Made by a program: the position numbers and the translations under genes. Positions 1-5,808 of a DNA stretch of 8,860 bases are shown here, piece by piece; the first letter of the stretch is position 1, and every line of letters starts with the position of its first letter. Source of the DNA: Bacillota bacterium (GTDB lineage: Bacteria > Bacillota > Clostridia > Peptostreptococcales > Anaerovoracaceae); contig JAEDMR010000078.1 in NCBI GenBank assembly GCA_016302925.1, positions 1-8,860 of the forward strand, in the 5' to 3' direction. The notes under the pieces were generated by a model that saw only the letters and a list, made by a program, of their open reading frames with translations, was not told the origin of the DNA and did no database searches.

Positions 1-533
1 CTCGGCATTGGAATCCTGTGATCCCTTGCCATCAGACAGACAGAAAAAGCCAGATTTCCTCCCGCACTGTCTCCGCAAACCGTAATTCGGTTTGGATCAA
101 TTCCCAGTTCGTCCGAATGCCCAAGCACCCAGCGATACACAGCAAAGCAATCCTCTGCGGCAGTGGGAAATTTATAATCCGGCGCCAGCCGATAATCCAC
201 CAGAAGCGTTGTGCAGCCTGCCATTTCCGCAAACCTGCGTGCAAGTCTGAAATGATGCGGCAACGAATTATATACAAACCCTCCGCCGTGAAAAAAAAGC
301 ATGCAGGGTGAATTTTGCACAGAAGCCTTCGGTTCGTAAATCAGCACGCGCAGTTTTGTACCGTCTTTCGCAGGAACATGAAACTTAGAAACAGATACCT
401 TTTCATCCGATTTTTCCAGATGATAGAGCATGCCCATCAGTTTCTGCAATCCCGGGATGATCGCCGGGATCACAGGAGGTTTCATTTTTTCAAATTCCCG
501 AAGGTCGGGATGAAAGTCATAGTTCTTTTTCAT
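1..533 (-). CDS. Alpha/beta hydrolase, HSL-type esterase/lipase (3' end outside the window)
   Basis: Translating the minus strand from the ATG at 533 gives 177 residues with no stop before the window edge, so the C-terminal part is missing. The protein carries the hallmarks of the hormone-sensitive-lipase-like esterase family: the oxyanion-hole motif HGGG at residues 82-85, a YRLAP motif at 114-118, and the nucleophile elbow GDSAGG at 154-159 with Ser156 as catalytic serine. The acid and histidine of the triad would lie in the missing part. The family hydrolyses carboxylic esters of small acyl substrates in the cytoplasm. No signal peptide is seen. The start codon overlaps the last 17 nt of the upstream tandem-GNAT gene, and an AGGA lies about 11 nt upstream, so translation is probably coupled. 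Family assignment is firm; the substrate is unknown. Confidence 0.93.
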   Translation of the reverse strand, partial: MKKNYDFHPDLREFEKMKPPVIPAIIPGLQKLMGMLYHLEKSDEKVSVSKFHVPAKDGTKLRVLIYEPKASVQNSPCMLFFHGGGFVYNSLPHHFRLARRFAEMAGCTTLLVDYRLAPDYKFPTAAEDCFAVYRWVLGHSDELGIDPNRITVCGDSAGGNLAFSVCLMARDHRIPMP

Positions 534-1575
534 AGCATAAAAAATCCTGTTCAAACAGTCGGCACTCCCCAACCACTCTGAAGTCCATATGGGCGTAGGA
601 TCGAATCGCCTTTTTATTTTCACGATTCACAAGGAAATGGACGCTTTTGCAGCCTCTGTTTCGCAAAATCTCCATGGCATGCTGCAGCATCTGCCGCGAA
701 ATTCCCTGATTCTGCATTCTTTTCGCAACCGCAAGTCTCGAAAGACTGGCCGAGGGCTGCAGATTGTTCGACCAACAGGACAGCGCTTCAATCTCCTCCT
801 CCAAATCAATAGAAATGGAAGCAATAATTTCGCTACTGTCATTTTTCAGCACGAACAAATCGCTTCTGGACATGTCTGCCTCGATTTCCTCCATCGACGG
901 GTAGAATTCATCCCACGGGCAGCACGCACTTCCCACCTGAGAACGGTACATCTGCAGGATTTCTTCTTTCTCCTTCGATTCTGCAGGCAGGAATCGGGTT
1001 TTCTCCGGATACCTTACTTGCTTTCGGTCACAGGCAAGAATCGCATAATAGTCTGCGTCACATATTCCCTGATTATTCCAGTCAGACTGCCGTAAAGTAC
1101 CTTCATAATGCAGTCCGCATTTGCGCATCACTGCACCGGAATACGGATTCCTGGGGTCATGTCTGGATTCCACCCGGTTTACGCCTACCTCGTCGAACAG
1201 AAAGTCAACAATGGCCTGCAATGCTTCCGAAGTAATGCCCTGGTGCCACCACGATGTTCCAATGCAGTAACCGATATGCGCCATCCGGATTTTTTCATCA
1301 ATGCGGTTGTTCACTCCAATGCTGCCAATGGGCTTATCGTTCCCATCCTTCCGGACAATGGCCCACTGGTAGTAATCCGCCTGACTGTAATTTGCACACC
1401 AGTTTTTCAGTGTGCTCTCTGTTTCCTGCACATTTTTATGGGCCGGCCAGGTCAGATATTTCGTGACCTGGTCATCCGAAGCCCAGTTCTGAAACATGGC
1501 AGGCGCATCCTCCACTTTGAATCTACGCAGAATCAGTCGCTGTGTTTCTAATTGTTTCGTTCCTTTCTGTTCCAT
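517..1575 (-). CDS. Tandem GNAT acetyltransferase (RimJ/RimL-type domain fused to a second GNAT domain)
   Basis: This 352-residue protein is about twice a usual GNAT length. Residues 8-182 form a RimJ/RimL-like domain: it opens with the typical TQRLILR strand and has the acetyl-CoA loop region around WWHQGITSEA (109-118) and the late RKCGLHYEGTLR segment (151-162). Residues about 190-350 form a second, different GNAT domain, with its CoA-binding region in LSRLAVAKRMQNQGIS (278-293) and a terminal NKKAIRSYAHMDFRVVGE segment. GNATs transfer acetyl from acetyl-CoA to amines of small molecules or proteins. The substrates of both domains are unknown. The ATG at 1575 is preceded by AAGGAG with a 4-nt spacer and lies 10 nt after the stop of a 47-residue membrane microprotein; the 3' end overlaps the esterase start. 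No internal stop or frameshift is seen, so the fusion appears real. Confidence 0.92.
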   Translation of the reverse strand: MEQKGTKQLETQRLILRRFKVEDAPAMFQNWASDDQVTKYLTWPAHKNVQETESTLKNWCANYSQADYYQWAIVRKDGNDKPIGSIGVNNRIDEKIRMAHIGYCIGTSWWHQGITSEALQAIVDFLFDEVGVNRVESRHDPRNPYSGAVMRKCGLHYEGTLRQSDWNNQGICDADYYAILACDRKQVRYPEKTRFLPAESKEKEEILQMYRSQVGSACCPWDEFYPSMEEIEADMSRSDLFVLKNDSSEIIASISIDLEEEIEALSCWSNNLQPSASLSRLAVAKRMQNQGISRQMLQHAMEILRNRGCKSVHFLVNRENKKAIRSYAHMDFRVVGECRLFEQDFLCYEKEL

Positions 1576-1585
1576 ACTTCTCCTT

Positions 1586-1729
1586 TTATGCTTTCATCCG
1601 AAGCAAAATCCGCATCTTTGCTTCTATGATTTTCGCTGCATGCTTGCTGGTCATGATCACGCCGACGATCATCATTCCAAATGTAAACCCAAGGCAAAAG
1701 TTGCCAACCGGATTATCCGCCTGGTCCAT
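1586..1729 (-). CDS. 47-residue single-pass membrane microprotein
   Basis: A short ORF from the ATG at 1729 to the TAA at 1586-1588 encodes 47 residues. It is preceded by a near-perfect Shine-Dalgarno (AAAGGAGG, 1738-1745, 8-nt spacer), the main reason for calling it. The N-terminus (MDQADNPVGNFC) is polar and slightly acidic. Residues about 11-27 are hydrophobic and glycine/methionine-rich (LGFTFGMMIVGVIM) and long enough for one membrane span. The tail is basic and helical (KHAAKIIEAKMRILLRMKA), suggesting the C-terminus is cytoplasmic. It is the first gene of the short downstream cluster and is separated by only 10 nt, containing an AAGGAG, from the tandem-GNAT gene. I do not recognise a family. 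It is small enough to be missed by length-filtered gene callers. Confidence 0.75.
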   Translation of the reverse strand: MDQADNPVGNFCLGFTFGMMIVGVIMTSKHAAKIIEAKMRILLRMKA

Positions 1730-1737
1730 TTTTCTGG

Positions 1738-1745
1738 CCTCCTTT
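1738..1745 (-). promoter_or_regulatory. Strong Shine-Dalgarno for the 47-residue microprotein
   Basis: The minus strand reads AAAGGAGG followed by an 8-nt spacer and ATG at 1729. It is one of the best ribosome binding sites in the window and is what supports the short gene at 1586-1729. Confidence 0.75.
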
Positions 1746-1773
1746 CGAGAAAAAGCTTACTTCAATTCCGACG

Positions 1774-1811
1774 AAAAAAACAGGACACAAAGCGAGCAAT
1801 GCCCTGTTTTT
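1774..1811 (-). terminator. Hairpin with U-tract: terminator or leader attenuator
   Basis: A 9-bp inverted repeat (1776-1784 with 1803-1811, AAAAACAGG/CCTGTTTTT) has an 18-nt loop. On the minus strand it runs into a stretch of T's at 1774-1780. It lies 95 nt past the stop of the YoaP-like gene (1906) and 45 nt before the microprotein start (1729). It could end the long upstream operon or act in the leader of the next cluster. The stem has only three G-C pairs, so it is weak. An upstream segment (1830-1836) can also pair with 1781-1787 over 7 bp, offering a competing fold. The rest of 1730-1905 shows no coding sequence, and I could not place a convincing promoter there. Confidence 0.5.
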
Positions 1812-1905
1812 CAAATATGAGACACCCAATGTCCTGCATATCAACCTTGTCTTATTCTATTTAAACGTTTGAAAATCATTTCGTATAAATCACTGTTCAT
1901 GTTCC

Positions 1906-2664
1906 TCATTGTTCCCGGTTCTTTTCAATCATCGCATAGAATTTCTTTTCACTGAGGATTTCATTGGTCACATATTCTCCGTTGTAGAAAAGAGCATAGT
2001 TGTTCCATGCTGCCGGTGCAGCCTGTGCCTTTTCTCTGCTGTCAATTTTGATACTCTGGAACGGGACACCTTCCTTCGCAGCACATTCCTCGATTACCGG
2101 TACATATTTGGCAGTGAAAGGACACCCTGCCGTATAGTACAGTACATATCCATCCTCCGAGATGCACGGCTTCTTCACATGCTCCTTAAACTTCGGAACC
2201 GTCACGTCCTCAGAAAACGGCAGGTAGAGCAACGTAAAATAAGGCTCCGCAGTATCCGCAACCTGAAATCCACGCTTCGAAAGGAATTTCGGGTCAGACA
2301 GAAATGCCATTTTCTTTGGCGAAGAAATCACCGTGATTCCTTTTTTCCCCTTGGCCTTCGCATCTTCGATACATGCCTCCAGAAGCTCACAGCCATATCC
2401 ATGGCCTTTCAGCGATCCGGACACCCAGAAGCAGTTGATATGCATGAATCCGTCTGCAGCAATGGGTACCCACGCATACTCGGCCGGGATATACTCAATG
2501 AAACACTTACCGCGCTCCACAGATTTCAGGAATACCAGTCCTTCATCCAACCGATCAGAGAGCCAGGCTTTTTTCGAAAGCACCTGCGGATCTTTGCTTC
2601 CGGAGATTGCGCAGCAGATGTGTTCCTGTTCCAGATTTTCGTGTGTCAGTTTCACCATTTCCAT
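1906..2664 (-). CDS. YoaP-like GNAT N-acetyltransferase with thioredoxin-like C-terminal domain (paralogue 1)
   Basis: The 252-residue product matches the layout of Bacillus YoaP-type proteins: a GNAT domain (about 1-150) with the acetyl-CoA loop LKGHGYGCELL at 85-95, then a YoaP-like domain (about 155-250). The latter starts with a strand and cysteine motif, VLYYTAGCPF (174-183), that looks like a thioredoxin/glutaredoxin-type entry with a single cysteine, Cys181. The reaction is presumably acetyl transfer from acetyl-CoA; the substrate is unknown. I chose the ATG at 2664 because GGGGGA lies about 9 nt upstream and the upstream gene stops 1 nt before it. A GTG-type start at 2703 would lie inside that gene and adds 13 unlikely residues. 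A paralogue with the same domain order lies at 5809-6555. Confidence 0.9.
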   Translation of the reverse strand: MEMVKLTHENLEQEHICCAISGSKDPQVLSKKAWLSDRLDEGLVFLKSVERGKCFIEYIPAEYAWVPIAADGFMHINCFWVSGSLKGHGYGCELLEACIEDAKAKGKKGITVISSPKKMAFLSDPKFLSKRGFQVADTAEPYFTLLYLPFSEDVTVPKFKEHVKKPCISEDGYVLYYTAGCPFTAKYVPVIEECAAKEGVPFQSIKIDSREKAQAAPAAWNNYALFYNGEYVTNEILSEKKFYAMIEKNREQ

Positions 2665-2665
2665 A

Positions 2666-2881
2666 CTATTTTTCCCCCTGTTTCTCAGTAATCTTACGGG
2701 CAAGCGCCTCCATATCCTTCCGGATCAGCGGTGCCATGCTGTCTTTGTACTTTGAAAGATCCATTTCCTCCATTCTTGCCAAAATCCGTTCGCCCAGGTT
2801 TGGTTTACAGATCACGACTTTATGAAGTGCTGCCAGAATGCTCTTCTGTTCTTCCTCCACCTTCACAAGCTTCACGTTCAT
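2666..2881 (-). CDS. 71-residue hypothetical helical protein
   Basis: I do not recognise this protein. It begins with a short strand-like stretch (MNVKLVKVEEEQKSIL), weakly reminiscent of a GNAT N-terminus, and continues as charged, probably helical sequence (KPNLGERILARMEEMDLSKY and a KDMEALARKITEKQGEK tail). It has no membrane segment or signal peptide and only one cysteine, so it is likely cytoplasmic. The start is supported by GGAGG 8 nt upstream of the ATG. Its first 62 nt overlap the 3' end of the four-TM gene in another frame, and its stop is 1 nt before the YoaP-like start, so it sits firmly inside the operon. It could be a small regulator or a remnant of a larger gene. Confidence 0.65.
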   Translation of the reverse strand: MNVKLVKVEEEQKSILAALHKVVICKPNLGERILARMEEMDLSKYKDSMAPLIRKDMEALARKITEKQGEK

Positions 2882-3278
2882 TCCTGATCCTCCGTTTCTT
2901 CTTTACGGCCAGAATGAAATCAATTACCAGAAATGCAGCAACCACAGGCATAACAAAGATCAGCAGTAATGCGCCCAGCAGTCCGCCGAAAAATCCGACT
3001 GCCGTGACAATGTCATGCACCGCATAAGCAGCAACAAGAAGTCCGACCAGGAGATCCGCCGCTGCAAATATTTTGTACGGTGAAACATTCTTCCCTTTCC
3101 TTGCCGCCATCCGTGATACACCGCAGACCGCCAGCAGGCATACGAAAAGAATGGAACTGACGATGGCTGCAGCTGCAAACCAGATTTCATAGTCTGAAGA
3201 ACTCCATAGAATAAGAATAATCCAGCAGGCTGCAGCAGCTGCAAATGCGATGCCTGCCCACTTTAACACCTTTTTCAT
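2820..3278 (-). CDS. Four-transmembrane-segment hypothetical protein
   Basis: The 152-residue protein has four hydrophobic segments at roughly residues 5-25, 33-53, 68-88 and 94-125, separated by short loops. The basic loop MAARKGKNVSPYK (57-69) and the basic KKKRRIRNERE after the last segment fit N- and C-termini inside the cell. No known catalytic motif is visible and I cannot name a family. The start ATG lies 1 nt after the stop of the TfoX-like gene, with AGGAG about 13 nt upstream. The last 20 or so residues (CEGGGRTEEHSGSTS end) are low in complexity and are encoded in the 62 nt that overlap the next gene, so the true C-terminus of the family may be shorter. Confidence 0.75.
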   Translation of the reverse strand: MKKVLKWAGIAFAAAAACWIILILWSSSDYEIWFAAAAIVSSILFVCLLAVCGVSRMAARKGKNVSPYKIFAAADLLVGLLVAAYAVHDIVTAVGFFGGLLGALLLIFVMPVVAAFLVIDFILAVKKKRRIRNEREACEGGGRTEEHSGSTS

Positions 3279-3279
3279 G

Positions 3280-3537
3280 CTATTTCTTATGCTCCTGATA
3301 AAACGATTTCAGATCATCCTTTACTTCGTCGGGAAGCAGGTTCTTTTTCAATCCCTCAATGGCACCTTCCAGTGCCATAAGCCGGTTTATGCATGCAGAC
3401 GGATCGAATGCCTGAATCCGCAGCCAGGCATCTTTCGCACCGACCGCTTTCAGTCCGTCGTATGTCTGAATGCCTGCTTGCGTGAGCTGCTGCTCTACGG
3501 TTTTCCCGATATTAGGAAGCTTTGACAATTCACCCAT
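3280..3537 (-). CDS. Stand-alone TfoX C-terminal domain protein
   Basis: At 85 residues this matches the TfoX/Sxy C-terminal domain, which often occurs alone in Bacillota. A helix-hairpin-helix-like start, LSKLPNIGKTVEQQLTQAGI (4-23), is followed by the family-typical YDGLKAVGAKDAWLRIQ and a helical region with INRLMALEGAIEGL (50-63). In Haemophilus and E. coli the full TfoX/Sxy protein promotes competence gene expression together with CRP. The stand-alone domain has no established role, and the fold suggests nucleic-acid or protein binding. AAGGA lies about 9 nt upstream of the ATG. The gene is 21 nt after the two-TM gene and 1 nt before the four-TM gene, clearly operonic. Its presence does not by itself imply competence. 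Confidence 0.88.
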   Translation of the reverse strand: MGELSKLPNIGKTVEQQLTQAGIQTYDGLKAVGAKDAWLRIQAFDPSACINRLMALEGAIEGLKKNLLPDEVKDDLKSFYQEHKK

Positions 3538-3558
3538 GCTTTTTTCCTTTCGATTGTG

Positions 3559-3849
3559 CTATGCTTTATTCCTGTTACGTATGAACATAGCCGTTCCATA
3601 GACGAAAACAAAAACTCCGACAATTGCGCATCCAACGCCAATGCCATCAACCAGCCCTGTAAAAAACTGCCCCAGACTCGTCTCTGCTTCATAGTTCGCG
3701 TGAAGCGACATCTGTGTCAGAAGTATTCCAACGACCGCAAGAAGAATTCCCCGGTAACGTTCCAGTTTTTTCAGCAATTCGAGGATCAATATATCTGCGT
3801 CAGCATCATCTGTTCCGGACTGCAGCTGCGTGACAGTACAGCCAAGCAC
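3559..3849 (-). CDS. Two-TM small protein, probably 5'-frameshifted
   Basis: The open frame, starting at a GTG at 3849, encodes 96 residues. A polar N-terminus is followed by an amphipathic ELLKKLERYR helix, a hydrophobic segment at about 35-49 (ILLAVVGILLTQ), a short polar loop, and a second hydrophobic segment at about 66-88, ending in a basic tail (RNRNKA). I do not recognise a family. The GTG lacks a properly spaced ribosome binding site and an in-frame TAA lies 30 nt upstream. By contrast, a strong AGGAGG and ATG (3887) open the frame one base away. A single extra base near 3849 would join the two into a continuous 109-residue protein (330 nt with the added base). I infer a one-base deletion in this strain, or a sequencing error, so the real gene probably spans 3887-3559. 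Confidence 0.65.
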   Translation of the reverse strand: MLGCTVTQLQSGTDDADADILILELLKKLERYRGILLAVVGILLTQMSLHANYEAETSLGQFFTGLVDGIGVGCAIVGVFVFVYGTAMFIRNRNKA

Positions 3850-3887
3850 TCTGCTATATATTCCCCAATCTTTGTCTTAGTGTTCAT
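3786..3887 (-). other. Well-initiated 33-codon ORF, likely the detached 5' end of the two-TM gene
   Basis: An ATG at 3887 preceded by AGGAGG (3896-3901, 8-nt spacer) starts a frame beginning MNTKTKIGEYIAE that stops at a TGA (3786-3788). Joining its first 13 codons to the LGCTVTQLQ frame at 3849 needs just one inserted base and gives a smooth protein sequence. It is therefore best read as the displaced start of the gene at 3559-3849. A genuine leader peptide is a less likely alternative. Confidence 0.6.
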
Positions 3888-3895
3888 CTTTTCAT

Positions 3896-3901
3896 CCTCC
3901 T
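3896..3901 (-). promoter_or_regulatory. Shine-Dalgarno AGGAGG at the ATG at 3887
   Basis: AGGAGG on the minus strand with an 8-nt spacer to the ATG at 3887. It marks 3887, not the GTG at 3849, as the ancestral start of the two-TM gene and so decides the frameshift interpretation. Confidence 0.7.
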
Positions 3902-3924
3902 GATATTTCTGAAGTGCACCCGGA

Positions 3925-5025
3925 TCAATCAATGGTCCATGCACCGTATTTCACTGGTTCCTGCTGGTTTGTATGCGCACCGATGATTTTTTCCATCCAG
4001 ATCATATCATACCAGGAATCAAACTTGTATCCGCTGTTATGAAATGTTCCGACAAGGACGAATCCCATGCGTGAATGGAAATGATAACTGTCGTTGGTCA
4101 GGTATGGATCATCTCCCTTTGGGACGGCGATGCAGGCATTCATGTTCAAGATGCCCATCTGCCGAAGGGATTTTTCCAGTGCGCCGTAGAGCAGTCTACC
4201 CACGCCTTTTCTTCTGATATCTTTTCTCACATACACAGTCACTTCCACAGACCAGTCATAGGCCTTCCGTTCCTTAAATTTGCCGGCATAGGCATAACCA
4301 AGAATTTCGCCGTTCTGCACCGCTTTGATAAACGGCAGGCAGGATGAGATACTTTCAATTCTCTTTTGAAATTCATCCAGAGAAGGCACCGCATACTCAA
4401 AGGATATGGCCGTATCGCGTACATACGGGGCATAAATGGAAAGCAGCTCTTCTGCATCTGCCATGGTTACCCGTTCTATTTTTATTCCCCGGTTACATGT
4501 CAGTTCCATGCAGTATTCCAGCGACGGATACGCAATACCTTCCCCCTCTGCGAAGAAGGAACCCTTTTGCTGAAAAGAAAACCCACAGCGCTCGATTAGA
4601 GATTTGGACGACAGATTTTGCTCAAAACAGCAGGCCCAGACATACCGGATACCTTGCTTCTGCAGATATGCCAGCACGGCTTCCACCGTCTCCGTCATAT
4701 ACCCCCGGTGTTGCCAATCCGGATGCAGTGCGAATCCCAGTTCTCTCGTATCTTCGCGTTTATCTTCGGAATCCGGTTTGATCACGATATATCCGATGGC
4801 TCGCTCGGATTCCACACCATCTTTGCGTTCCCGTAAGGCGATGGCATGGTGAATTCCCGTGTCGATCCATCTTTGCAGCAATTCTGTGGTCTGATTCATG
4901 GATGTATGCGCCGGCGCCATGCCGAGGGGCTGCATCACTTTGGGAAGTATATAAAGTGCGTGCATGTCCTCTGCGTCATTCATGGTGAACGGGCGAATAT
5001 GCAGCCGCTTCGTGTCTATATTCAT
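3925..5025 (-). CDS. Tandem GNAT acetyltransferase (RimJ/RimL-type domain fused to a phosphinothricin-acetyltransferase-like domain)
   Basis: The 366-residue protein holds two GNAT domains. Residues 1-178 are RimJ/RimL-like (TKRLHIRPF at 5-13, CoA-loop region LHPDWQHRGYMTETV at about 100-114, ERCGFSFQQKGSF at 145-157). Residues 181-348 resemble the phosphinothricin acetyltransferase/MddA group: IYAPYVRDTAISFEY (197-211), the CoA loop VYVRKDIRRKGVGRLLY (264-280), and the typical ending GYKFDSWYDMIWMEK. Such C-terminal domains acetylate small amines and amino-acid analogues, but resistance to a given drug cannot be inferred. I chose the ATG at 5025 because AGGAG lies 9 nt upstream; a start at 5046 is possible but has a poorer site. 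The upstream hydrolase ends 28 nt before. The N-terminal half parallels the tandem GNAT at 517-1575, while the second domains differ. Confidence 0.92.
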   Translation of the reverse strand: MNIDTKRLHIRPFTMNDAEDMHALYILPKVMQPLGMAPAHTSMNQTTELLQRWIDTGIHHAIALRERKDGVESERAIGYIVIKPDSEDKREDTRELGFALHPDWQHRGYMTETVEAVLAYLQKQGIRYVWACCFEQNLSSKSLIERCGFSFQQKGSFFAEGEGIAYPSLEYCMELTCNRGIKIERVTMADAEELLSIYAPYVRDTAISFEYAVPSLDEFQKRIESISSCLPFIKAVQNGEILGYAYAGKFKERKAYDWSVEVTVYVRKDIRRKGVGRLLYGALEKSLRQMGILNMNACIAVPKGDDPYLTNDSYHFHSRMGFVLVGTFHNSGYKFDSWYDMIWMEKIIGAHTNQQEPVKYGAWTID

Positions 5026-5053
5026 GCTCCTTTTCTCCTGCATCATTCATACT

Positions 5054-5752
5054 TTAAAGCCTCTGGCTTATCCAGTTTCTGAAAAACGCCAGCTCCTCTT
5101 CCGTGTGGAACCAGTGTTCCCCGTTTTTCTGTTCGGTGAGTTCACATCCAAAACGGTCTGAAAACGCTTTGACGTAAGCGAATTCGGCCATGCTGTCATG
5201 TTCTCCGCGAAGAATGCATGTCCTGTGCGGCCATTTCGTAATGGGATGGGCGCAAACATACTCATAATATGGGTAATACAATGTTTCCAAATCGTTTTCT
5301 ACGATAGTCCTCTGTCTAAGCTCTTCCTCCGAAACATTGCAATATTCCATAAGATTATGAATTACTCGTTCCATATCCGTCACCGGAGAAAGGAACCACA
5401 CCTTGTCAATCTCTGCTTCGGCAAAGGTGAGCAATTGGAAATATGCACCCATGCTGCATCCAAACAGCGAAATCTGCTCTGCATGCACTTTCGCCCAGTT
5501 ATACATGACTTTCAGCTCACGAACGCATTTATCCGGCATAAGAATGTCTGTTTCGTAAACTCTTTCACCATGCTGCGGCAGATCAAAGCTGAGTACCTGG
5601 TATCCTCGTTTTACCGCTTCTTCTGCGAGGATCCAGATGCAGTCATCGATTTTCGAAGAATGACTTCCATGGGCCGCAATGATGATTTTTTCACTGGCAT
5701 GTCCCCATAGTATGGACGGGATCCCGTCGATTCGTATTTTTTCAAGATTCAT
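5054..5752 (-). CDS. Cytosolic alpha/beta hydrolase (serine hydrolase)
   Basis: A 232-residue alpha/beta hydrolase. Strand-loop IIIAAHGSHSSK (23-34) supplies the oxyanion-hole region, LSFDLPQHGER (54-64) is the typical strand 4 segment, and GCSMGA (98-103) is the nucleophile elbow with Ser100. The acid is probably Asp186 in LRGEHDSM, and the base His213 or His216 in NGEHWFH near the C-terminus. No signal peptide or membrane segment is seen. Substrate specificity (ester, thioester or peptide) is not readable. I chose the ATG at 5752, preceded by AGAGAGG at about 10 nt; a GTG at 5800 would add 16 residues and lacks a good ribosome binding site. It lies between the YoaP-like GNAT and the tandem GNAT and belongs to a different subfamily from the HSL-type esterase at 1-533. 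Confidence 0.9.
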   Translation of the reverse strand: MNLEKIRIDGIPSILWGHASEKIIIAAHGSHSSKIDDCIWILAEEAVKRGYQVLSFDLPQHGERVYETDILMPDKCVRELKVMYNWAKVHAEQISLFGCSMGAYFQLLTFAEAEIDKVWFLSPVTDMERVIHNLMEYCNVSEEELRQRTIVENDLETLYYPYYEYVCAHPITKWPHRTCILRGEHDSMAEFAYVKAFSDRFGCELTEQKNGEHWFHTEEELAFFRNWISQRL

Positions 5753-5808
5753 ATATTTACAACCTCTCTGTCTACAAATTCTTGAATATCCCGGTTTCAC
5801 AATGACTG

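Noticed and set aside
589..1095. Plus-strand frame of 168 codons antisense to the tandem-GNAT gene
   Set aside because: It is a shadow of a well-supported GNAT gene and has an arginine-, histidine- and phenylalanine-rich product with no domain.
1496..1864. Plus-strand frame of 122 codons across the inter-cluster gap
   Set aside because: It overlaps the microprotein and tandem-GNAT genes antisense, has no recognisable motif or good ribosome binding site, and its composition looks like a complement of real coding sequence.
1909..2691. Plus-strand frame of 260 codons antisense to a YoaP-like gene
   Set aside because: It is long only because the opposite strand is coding; the product shows no domain, while the minus strand encodes a clear GNAT with the GHGYG motif.
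3280..3537. TfoX-like gene as evidence of a natural-competence locus
   Set aside because: Only the stand-alone C-terminal domain is present and no com genes or DNA-uptake genes are nearby.
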